Of a stretch of DNA of 64,000 bases, positions 45,231-51,723 are shown one piece after another. Below the pieces are notes generated by a model. The model made no database searches. It had not been told where the DNA came from and worked only from the letters and a program-made list of their open reading frames with translations. Both the position numbers and the translations under genes were made by a program. Source of the stretch: JAFGPS01 sp964628465 (GTDB lineage Bacteria; Planctomycetota; Phycisphaerae; Sedimentisphaerales; Anaerobacaceae); assembly GCA_964628465.1 (NCBI GenBank), contig CAZVOA010000007.1, positions 1 to 64,000 on the forward strand. The letters are read 5' to 3'. Each line of letters begins with the position of its first letter. The stretch's first letter is position 1.

Positions 45231-45345
45231 AGTCAACAAAAACAGATCGAGAGTTCCCTTATATAATAGATAAATAGACTTTGTTATTTATTAGGGCCGG
45301 GGGCCGCATTTGTAAAGTCCGATTACAGGCTCCCGGCTGAATATT
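45231..45345 (+). ncRNA. Candidate small RNA element, copy 1
   Basis: AGTCAACAAAAACA and TCGAGA are followed, 31 nt from the motif start, by a perfect TATAAT (45262-45267). After 28 more nt comes a 10-bp hairpin GCCGGGGGCC/GGCTCCCGGC (45296-45337, one G-U, 22-nt loop) with a weak tail TGAATATTT. The upstream A-rich stretch from about 45193 is nearly identical to that of copy 2. The predicted transcript is about 45274 to 45345. No start codon with an ORF lies inside. Confidence 0.65.
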
Positions 45346-45378
45346 TAATAAAAATTAAGATTATTTTTGAAATTCTTG

Positions 45379-45407
45379 TTGACATATTATATCGCTAACT
45401 AAATAAT
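45379..45407 (+). promoter_or_regulatory. Promoter of the 45.5-46.5 kb exported-protein gene
   Basis: A perfect TTGACA and AATAAT are spaced by 17 nt. This leaves a leader of about 240 nt before the start codon at 45657. Confidence 0.55.
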
Positions 45408-45522
45408 AAAGCTGGACTTTACAAAAAGAGGTAAATTAAAAAGCGAATATTGTTTATCGCCACAGTAAATATGTGTATCCAAAATACCAGAATTTCAAGG
45501 AATTTTGGGAAAAAAGATAAAG

Positions 45523-45579
45523 ATGGCTATTAAAAGCGAAAATGCGGCAAATCGGAAGGAGGTGATTCCAATGGGCTAA
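45523..45579 (+). CDS. Possible 18-residue leader ORF with embedded perfect Shine-Dalgarno
   Basis: ATG at 45523 opens an 18-codon frame (MAIKSENAANRKEVIPMG) ending TAA. Within it, AAGGAGGTGAT (45556-45566) is a perfect match to the usual 16S anti-Shine-Dalgarno and sits 8 nt before an in-frame ATG-GGC-TAA. Either the sequence is a coding leader peptide, or it is a ribosome-loading site with a two-codon ORF. It lies in the 5' leader of the next gene, before a small hairpin. Not a recognised family. Confidence 0.35.
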   Translation: MAIKSENAANRKEVIPMG

Positions 45580-45598
45580 TATAGTATTTAAAGATTGT

Positions 45599-45616
45599 CT
45601 GCCAGATTCCTGGCAG
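45599..45616 (+). promoter_or_regulatory. Leader hairpin before the exported protein gene
   Basis: CTGCCAG-ATTC-CTGGCAG, a perfect 7-bp stem with a 4-nt loop, lies between the leader ORF and the start codon at 45657, followed by GAAGGGA. Together with the leader ORF it has the shape of a translational or attenuation control region. Confidence 0.4.
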
Positions 45617-45656
45617 GAAGGGATTCAATTAATTTGTAGAATTAAAGGATATTAAA

Positions 45657-46514
45657 ATGAAGAATAATTTATTAAAAAATACTATTTTTTTTGTAATTAC
45701 CTCTATGCTTTTTTTACATAGCAATATTCTCTTAGCTGATTGGGACGCTAGTTTTACTACATGGCTCAATGGTATGAGTAGTTCAAATTATTCTTCAAAT
45801 AATTACTTTGGAACATCCAGTGGAGGCTCTTACGGTTATAGCCCCTACTACAATGGCTATGGTGATTATAGCATAGAAGGAATTATTATGGCCAGTACCA
45901 GTCTTGAAATGTGGTCGGAATACGAAACTTATAATAATTTATATATAGTTACGAAAGAGGTATCGGAAGGAGCACATTTAGACTATACATGGAATGGGAT
46001 ACCCGGAGACGCTAACGGCGCTAGTATCTCTTTGGACATTTTCGCAAGCAGTTGCCGTGGTGTAAGGACAGAGTCAGAAATATCTGATGATACTACAGGT
46101 ATTGCCTCGGTTGAAGGAAGTTCCTATTTCAATGCTTATTGTGGGGCATCGGAATCAGAACAGGTATATGATGAATTGGGTGTCGCCGGACATCTTACTT
46201 CTCGGGTTTATACTTATGATGATCCTCGTTATAGATATTCCTTCACCGACGCACCTGATTCTTACTCATATTATTTGAGCCCCTACAATGACGATCTTTA
46301 TCAATGTGTCACGGGAGCATGGACACTGAATTTAACAGATTTTGATTATGAGGTTCAATCCGCAATACCAGCTTTTTCCGTCTATTCATACGCAGAAATA
46401 TCTTCTTATTGCCAAAATTATATTGACGCGACTTCAAGTGAAATATGTGATACATATTCAAATCAATTCTGCGGAATAGATTTTAGTTCTACTTGCTCAG
46501 TAGATACATATTAA
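45657..46514 (+). CDS. Exported Tyr/Ser-rich protein of unknown function
   Basis: This 285-residue protein starts at an ATG with AAAGGA upstream and has a signal peptide (cleavage near LLA-DW). The mature part is rich in Tyr, Ser, Asn, Gly and acidic residues (SSNYSSNNYFGTSSGG, GYGDYSIEG), with about eight cysteines, mostly in the second half, that could form disulfides outside the cell. I do not recognise a family. The composition suggests a surface or extracellular protein. It lies between the two direct copies of the small RNA element and is followed by its own terminator. Confidence 0.7.
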   Translation: MKNNLLKNTIFFVITSMLFLHSNILLADWDASFTTWLNGMSSSNYSSNNYFGTSSGGSYGYSPYYNGYGDYSIEGIIMASTSLEMWSEYETYNNLYIVTKEVSEGAHLDYTWNGIPGDANGASISLDIFASSCRGVRTESEISDDTTGIASVEGSSYFNAYCGASESEQVYDELGVAGHLTSRVYTYDDPRYRYSFTDAPDSYSYYLSPYNDDLYQCVTGAWTLNLTDFDYEVQSAIPAFSVYSYAEISSYCQNYIDATSSEICDTYSNQFCGIDFSSTCSVDTY

Positions 46515-46543
46515 AATTTCTTAAATAATTTTATTAAATTTAA

Positions 46544-46593
46544 TACTATGGGCTTCTTTTAAGAGTACAGCATTTGAAGCCCATGGTATTTTT
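46544..46593 (+). terminator. Intrinsic terminator after the 45.6-kb gene
   Basis: TACTATGGGCTTC pairs with GAAGCCCATGGTA (13 bp, one G-U), followed by five Ts. Confidence 0.8.
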
Positions 46594-46667
46594 GAATAAT
46601 TTATTTTTTTGTTCTTGAGATAAGAGTTTATGAAATAGCCAACAATAAAATAAAGAAGGATTCCGGT

Positions 46668-46988
46668 ATGCTGAAAAAAAAAGGAAGAATTAACAAAACA
46701 AATATTTATAATAAATTGCATATTTTACTATTCATTATAACAATAATCATTATGTTATCATTTACTTTAGCTCCGGCGGGAAATTCTATACCTATACGAA
46801 ATAGTACCGTAAATTCGCTAAAATCCGGACAAGGTATAGAATCATTGAGAAGCAATTTAGATAGTGCTACTGTAAACTTTATGCCTTCACTTGAAATGAA
46901 AGAGAATGTAGATTTCCTTCTTACACCTGTATTTCTTGTCCAGGAAGCAATTTCTGATGATATTATAATAACCTACCCATCAGAATAA
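46668..46988 (+). CDS. Small exported or membrane-anchored protein, unknown
   Basis: This 106-residue protein has a basic N-terminus (MLKKKGRINKTN) and one strong hydrophobic segment (residues about 18-36), which is either a signal peptide or an anchor. About 70 hydrophilic residues follow without a recognisable domain. The next gene starts 11 bp later, so the two probably form one unit and may act together. The ATG has a GGA-type site upstream. No family recognised. Confidence 0.6.
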   Translation: MLKKKGRINKTNIYNKLHILLFIITIIIMLSFTLAPAGNSIPIRNSTVNSLKSGQGIESLRSNLDSATVNFMPSLEMKENVDFLLTPVFLVQEAISDDIIITYPSE

Positions 46989-46999
46989 AGGAATCAACA

Positions 47000-48760
47000 A
47001 TGATAAAACAAATACTAATAATATGTTGTACTATCTTAATTTCAGTAGAGATTGCTATGGGAATAGCTCCCAAAGGAACGAAGGTTAAAGCTCTGCAATT
47101 CGATAGTATTATTGAGCTTAACTCCATAAATATGAATACACATGTTTTACTTTTTGTGAGATATCTTGTATCTCAGAAATCCTATAAAACTTCTATAATA
47201 TGGGCAGAACCTCATGTGGGGACTCTTAATTACCCTATATATCCCCCTACGACAATAATTGACAGCAACGATAAAAGTTTTAGTATTATTAATCAAATCA
47301 ATAATAAATTTAACACAAATTATTCCAAGCCAATTGGAAAAAGGGGAACATTTAAATACATGTTCGGAGATTATCCAATTGGTGATATCAGGTTCACAGA
47401 ATCCGAAGCACTTGATTCACGAATATATAACAATGACCTGATTAAACTTTCGGAACCTAATAATAACTGGCAAACTATCGATGTACCTAAAGCTAAAGAT
47501 TCCAATAGTATGATTAGGGAAGTTGCCAAACTCAACATACAAGCTGATAACAGACGGATTAATGCTCTTAAATTACTTGATTCCAAAGGCTATTTGATAA
47601 AGAGTATTGACTATGAATATTCAGATGAAAAAGATACGCCTTTACTTAAAAAACAAAATGTTCTGCTTCCGGAAAGACCTTTCAAGATTGGTTTTCAGAA
47701 AGGCGGCATTAAATTAACAATAAACGGCCAGGAACAAGTGATTAAAGAGATGGTATCTGCTCACCACAAAGGTAATCGCAAATGCACAGTAGATTATGAA
47801 CAAATTAAAATCGGCGATAAATCCATATCCCTGCCTGTAAAAGTAAATGTTTATTCTGGTGATGGAAAAACTTTGTTGCGTGCTTCAAAATTAATGAATT
47901 TCAAACAAGTTAATTTAGAGGAAAATGAAAATAATAATTCGATTAATGATTTTGCTTCATTTGATAAAAATGAAATATATGTGCGTGAGATGCTTTCTAA
48001 ATACTGGATGGAAAATCCAGAAAAAATTGCAAATGACGATTTCGATAAAATACGTAAAATACAAAAACAATTCAATGAAACCACAGTAGGAGCTTTCGCA
48101 GGTGATGAACTTCGACGAATTAATATGCTATTACAACTCGATTGGATTCTCGGCGATAATAAACAATTGCCCATACATTACCAGAAATATCTTACAATTC
48201 TAAAAGAAAACAAATTTGAACAAATGCTTTTAGAGGGAGGGCAGAATGCAATTGAAACAACTTTCAGATGGAATTATTTTAATTCGGCTGATAAATTGCT
48301 CAACCTATGGATAAAAGATGTCTTATCATTACAGAATCAAGACTCCATTTTGAGGTTTGCACAAAATAAGATTAAAAATCAACGATTCTGGGAAACTGTA
48401 AATTTATTAGAGAAATCACTTGAATCACCTCAAACATGGGGCCATAAGCAAATCTATGCAGAATTCCTTCATTCTTCTGCTTTGTATGGTTTGTACGAAA
48501 TGATTTTAACTCAGGATAAGATAACAAGTAATAGTAAAAAAAGGCAGATTAATTGGGTACTAACAAAAACGAACATGGATGATTTACTCAAAACTTTAAA
48601 ACAAAGTATTACAAATGCGCAAACAACAATTTCAAAATTAGAAAATCCAGATAAAAATATTCAGGACTTAAAAATTCAATTGGATGAAATTAGCCAAAAA
48701 ATATCTAATACAGAACTAATTAAAACAGATGCACTGAATAATACCAACTTAAAAAACTAA
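47000..48760 (+). CDS. Exported protein of unknown function with C-terminal coiled coil
   Basis: This 586-residue protein starts 12 bp after the small gene before it and has a signal peptide (residues 1-21, IAMG-IA). The N-terminal half appears mixed alpha/beta (LLFVRYLVSQKSYKTSIIWAEP). The middle (RPFKIGFQKGGIKLTINGQEQVI) looks like a beta domain. The last about 250 residues are predominantly helical and end in a Leu/Ile-Lys/Glu coiled-coil-like stretch (LKQSITNAQTTISKLENPDKNIQDLKIQLDEISQKIS). It is AT-rich and Asn/Lys/Ile-rich compared with housekeeping genes. No enzyme motif or known family is visible. Confidence 0.65.
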   Translation: MIKQILIICCTILISVEIAMGIAPKGTKVKALQFDSIIELNSINMNTHVLLFVRYLVSQKSYKTSIIWAEPHVGTLNYPIYPPTTIIDSNDKSFSIINQINNKFNTNYSKPIGKRGTFKYMFGDYPIGDIRFTESEALDSRIYNNDLIKLSEPNNNWQTIDVPKAKDSNSMIREVAKLNIQADNRRINALKLLDSKGYLIKSIDYEYSDEKDTPLLKKQNVLLPERPFKIGFQKGGIKLTINGQEQVIKEMVSAHHKGNRKCTVDYEQIKIGDKSISLPVKVNVYSGDGKTLLRASKLMNFKQVNLEENENNNSINDFASFDKNEIYVREMLSKYWMENPEKIANDDFDKIRKIQKQFNETTVGAFAGDELRRINMLLQLDWILGDNKQLPIHYQKYLTILKENKFEQMLLEGGQNAIETTFRWNYFNSADKLLNLWIKDVLSLQNQDSILRFAQNKIKNQRFWETVNLLEKSLESPQTWGHKQIYAEFLHSSALYGLYEMILTQDKITSNSKKRQINWVLTKTNMDDLLKTLKQSITNAQTTISKLENPDKNIQDLKIQLDEISQKISNTELIKTDALNNTNLKN

Positions 48761-48854
48761 AAAATATTAAGAAATACTTGAACATAATATAAAAAAGTAA
48801 GAGAGTAAAAAAAGCGTAATGCAGTCCGTAGGTGGATTTCAAAGGAGATATAGA

Positions 48855-49784
48855 TATGGGAAAGCTAAATCTAATGAGAGGATTAAAAAATATTCTTTTA
48901 AGTAAAATTTCCACAGGATATAATAACCCTTTGAATGACAAACATAACGATTATATTTTTTTATAGGTGGTTTTACCTTAATTGAGCTTTTGGTTGTAAT
49001 TGCGATTATTGCGCTTTTGTTGGCGATTCTTATGCCATCGCTTAGCACTGCTCGTAATCAGGCAAGAAGTGTTGTCTGCCAGTCGAATCTGAAGCAATGG
49101 GGGACAATACTAATGCTTTATACCGATGATAACAAGGGATGGCTTCCGTCAGATAAAAATAAAGGTATATGGCTCCTTCGTGGTCCGAAACTCAATCCTG
49201 GTGGAGATGCCAATTTACCAACACATATTCATGGTGAACTCAATACAGATGCCAAAATATATCATAGTTTTACGACAAAAGGAGTCGCGCTTTGTCCAAT
49301 GGCCAAAAAAAACGCTCGTTCTCATACGACAATTGGTTTCATGTTTAATGGAGACTGGATTAAATTTAAGCCAGGTTTGAAAAATAGTGAATGGAAAATC
49401 ATATATCCAGTTCCTGAATTCACAGGCAGTTATGGTTTTAATGAAGGTATATTTGATTTTAAGTCTGGTATTAATGTTTATCAGTCTAAACACAACTATA
49501 ATAATCCAATCCTTTTAGATAGCGGTATGCCATATGGTTCAGTCGATAAACCTCCACAAGAAGAAGGTATCTCTTCGGGAGCGACAGCAAGTTTCTGTAT
49601 AAATCGTCATAATGGTTCTGTTAATTGTCTTTTTCTTGATTGATCTGTAAGAAAAGTAGGCCTTAAAGAGCTTTGGAAGTTAAAGTGGCATAAAAATTTT
49701 AATACGGCTAATGAAATGACTTTAGCAGGAGGAGTAAAGCCAGAAGACTGGCCGGAATGGATGAGAAGCTTCAAAGATTATTAA
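48855..49784 (+). pseudogene. Broken pseudopilin (type II/IV prepilin-like) gene
   Basis: The frame encodes a typical planctomycete prepilin-like protein: GGFTLIELLVVIAIIALLLAILMPSLSTARNQARSV, then CQSNLKQWGTILMLYTDDN. Two lesions are visible. Between the ATG at 48855 (after a good AAGGAG site) and the GGFTLIE motif at 48966 there are several in-frame stops (first at 48903) and no usable start. At 49641 an in-frame TGA splits LFLD from SVRKVGLKELW, which continues in the same frame to DWPEWMRSFKDY and a TAA at 49784. The TGA is where I recall a Trp in related sequences, so a TGG to TGA change is likely. The fragment 48990-49643 is not a complete gene. Confidence 0.8.
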
Positions 49785-49905
49785 AAGAATTCAGAACACA
49801 GGAAACAATAATCCTTTTAAAACTGCTTAAATATTTTTTAATAATTGGTATATTTTAGAACTTTTAGAAAATAAATTTAGTTTTTTAAAAAATATTAAAA
49901 AAAAT

Positions 49906-50014
49906 AGTCAACAAAAACAGCTCGAGATTACCCTTATATAACAGATGTAGTAATTTATCTTCACTAAGACCGAGGGCGTATGAAAAGTTTTATATTAGCC
50001 CTCGGTTGTTTTTT
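49906..50014 (+). ncRNA. Candidate small RNA element, copy 2
   Basis: AGTCAACAAAAACA and CTCGAGA are followed, 31 nt from the motif start, by TATAAC (49937-49942). After 26 more nt, which end in CTTCACTAAG, comes a 9-bp perfect hairpin ACCGAGGGC/GCCCTCGGT (49969-50006, 20-nt loop) and TGTTTTTTG. The A-rich upstream block from about 49870 matches copy 1 closely. The predicted transcript is about 49949 to 50014. The hairpin may also end the convergent trmD transcript. Confidence 0.7.
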
Positions 50015-50029
50015 GTATTTGAACGTATT

Positions 50030-50713
50030 TTAAAGTTCTTCCAGCAGGTCTGGTCGGTTTCTTTTTGTTCTTTCGAGTGATTGCTCTTTTCGCCATTCGG
50101 CGATTTTTTTGTGGTTTCCGCTTAAAAGTATATCAGGTACTTTCATTCCGCGGAATACTTCCGGTCTGGTATATTGCGGATATTCCAAAAGGCCGTCGCT
50201 GAAAGAATCTGTTCTCGCTGAATCATCGTCGCCGAGTACGCCGGGAATAAGCCTTACAGTGGCATCTATAATCACCATAGCCGCCAATTCACCGCCGTTG
50301 AGAACATAATCGCCAATAGAAAGCTGCTCTGCTCCGAGGCCGGTTCTTATTCGCTCATCGAAGCCTTCGTATTTTCCAGCAATAAGAATGAGTCTCTTTT
50401 CGGAACTTAGTTCGGCGGCTTTGGACTGGTTGAATTTTTGGCCTTGAGGAGTAAGAAGTATTGTTCGCGGCTTTTCGGGAGCTAATTTCTCGACGTGTTC
50501 ATAGCAGCTAAAGACGGGGCCGGGCATTATTACCATGCCCGGCCCGCCGCCATATGGTTTATCATCGACTTTGCGATAGTTGTCTGCTGCGAAATCCCTT
50601 ATATCGGTTATAACAACTTGAACAAACCCTTCGTCCTGTGCTCGTTTTATAATCGAGCAATTCAGGTGCGAAGCGAACACTTCGGGAAAAAGTGTAAGAA
50701 TATCTATTCTCAT
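50030..50713 (-). CDS. trmD: tRNA (guanine37-N1)-methyltransferase
   Basis: This 227-residue SPOUT-family enzyme shows the TrmD signatures: MRIDILTLFPEVF, DDKPYGGGPGMVIMPGPV, ILLTPQGQKFNQ, LIAGKYEGFDERI, and the knot SIGDYVLNGGELAAMVIIDA. The region LLEYPQYTRPEVF follows, and a C-terminal helix RKEQSLERTKRNRPDLL ends the protein. It methylates G37 of tRNAs reading CNN codons, preventing frameshifts. It lies 20 bp after rpsP; rimM, usually between them, is absent here. Confidence 0.97.
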   Translation of the reverse strand: MRIDILTLFPEVFASHLNCSIIKRAQDEGFVQVVITDIRDFAADNYRKVDDKPYGGGPGMVIMPGPVFSCYEHVEKLAPEKPRTILLTPQGQKFNQSKAAELSSEKRLILIAGKYEGFDERIRTGLGAEQLSIGDYVLNGGELAAMVIIDATVRLIPGVLGDDDSARTDSFSDGLLEYPQYTRPEVFRGMKVPDILLSGNHKKIAEWRKEQSLERTKRNRPDLLEEL

Positions 50714-50733
50714 TAAGATTCTGTCGTTTTATT

Positions 50734-51195
50734 TTAAGCTTTTGCAGCTTCTTCAGCTTTTTTCTTAGCTTCGGCCTCAGCCTTTGCTTTTTCTTCTTCG
50801 GCTTTCTTCTTTGCTTCAGCTTCAGCAGCAGCGGCTTCGGCAGCTTTTTGTGCTGCTATTCTTTGTGCCTTGTTAAAAAGCTTGCCTTTTTTATTAGCAA
50901 TTTCTCTTGCTTTTTTCAGGCGTGCAGCTTTTTGTTCGGCGTATTTAGTTTTAATACCATTACGCAGCAAAATCTCAGAAACTGTATCGCTTGGTATAGC
51001 ACCTTTGCCGAGCCAGTACTCGATACGTTCCTTATCAAGAATAATCTGTTTTTCGACATTTTTTTCAATCGGGTCATATTGACCAAGTTTTTCAATTACG
51101 CGGCCATCACGTGGTGAGCGTGAATCAATTACATTGATTCTGAAAAACGGCCTGTGACGCCTTCCCATTCTTGTCATTCTGATTTTTACTGCCAT
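50734..51195 (-). CDS. rpsP: Ribosomal protein bS16 with long Ala/Lys/Glu-rich tail
   Basis: Residues 1 to about 85 are a normal bS16 (MAVKIRMTRMGRRHRPFFRINVIDSRSPRDGRVIEKLGQYDP, ERIEYWLGKGAIPSDTV). The protein then runs on to residue 153 through a basic segment and a repeat of KAAEAAAAEAEAKKKAEEEKAKAEAEAKKK, probably a single long charged helix. bS16 is normally 80-90 residues, so the tail is an addition; similar tails occur on ribosomal proteins of some planctomycetes. It assembles early into the 30S platform. An AAAGGT site precedes the ATG, and an inverted repeat lies further upstream. Confidence 0.95.
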   Translation of the reverse strand: MAVKIRMTRMGRRHRPFFRINVIDSRSPRDGRVIEKLGQYDPIEKNVEKQIILDKERIEYWLGKGAIPSDTVSEILLRNGIKTKYAEQKAARLKKAREIANKKGKLFNKAQRIAAQKAAEAAAAEAEAKKKAEEEKAKAEAEAKKKAEEAAKA

Positions 51196-51225
51196 GATTT
51201 TACCTTTCTACAATATATATAAAAT

Positions 51226-51256
51226 TTTTGTGACTATAACACTTCTTGTCACAAAA
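51226..51256. promoter_or_regulatory. Inverted repeat in the rpsP leader
   Basis: TTTTGTGAC, a 13-nt spacer and GTCACAAAA form a perfect 9-13-9 inverted repeat 31 nt before the rpsP start. It could be a regulator's operator or a leader hairpin. The 213-bp gap to the small gene upstream otherwise shows no ORF. Confidence 0.5.
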
Positions 51257-51408
51257 CAAGTTTACTTTTTAGACAGGATTACAGGATTTACTGGATACCT
51301 GTTCCTAATATAAACATATTAAAATAAGGATTTTTAATGAATTTTGCAAGGATTTTTTTATAAAATCTTTTCGGAAAATGACTTATCTATTATTTTGAGA
51401 TGAATTTT

Positions 51409-51723
51409 TCAGGCTCTTTTACAGTGTAAAATGTAGCCGTTTATGAAAATTGCGAAATTGGCCGGGTCGATATGAGCATCTTCCGCGATTCTCTGAATCT
51501 GGTCGTCTGTAAGGTTTGCGGCGTTTAGTTTTTCCGATTTAGTCATGATTGCAACCGCTTTTTTCAGTTCTCCCAGTTCCTCTGTGCTTGGGCAGGCAAG
51601 CATTCCAAGCTCGCTTGTACCTTCAAAGTCCTTAAACTGCTCTCTGACCATTTCGCCGTATTGGTTATCAGAGAATGTCGCGACTTTTTCGAGATATTGC
51701 TCAATCGTGATTTTTTGATTTAT
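51409..51723 (-). CDS. Small conserved-looking protein between ffh and rpsP, start unclear
   Basis: From the ATG at 51651 this encodes 80 residues (MVREQFKDFEGTSELG...ILHCKRA). However, the frame stays open upstream and reads as plausible protein (KITIEQYLEKVATFSDNQYGE) back to the ffh stop region, with no ATG, GTG or TTG there and no ribosome-binding site at the 51651 ATG. Translation may therefore begin at a non-standard codon overlapping the ffh stop (ATA within CGATAA, or ATT at 51705), coupled to ffh. The protein is soluble and helical (LTDDQIQRIAEDAHIDPANFAIFI). Function is unknown. Confidence 0.55.
   Translation of the reverse strand: MNQKITIEQYLEKVATFSDNQYGEMVREQFKDFEGTSELGMLACPSTEELGELKKAVAIMTKSEKLNAANLTDDQIQRIAEDAHIDPANFAIFINGYILHCKRA

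Noticed and set aside
49641..49643. TGA as a recoded Trp or selenocysteine codon
   Set aside because: Other genes in the window end in TGA (ahbC, the Agl23-like gene, three of the paralogs), no selenocysteine element is evident, and the same gene has a second lesion at its 5' end.
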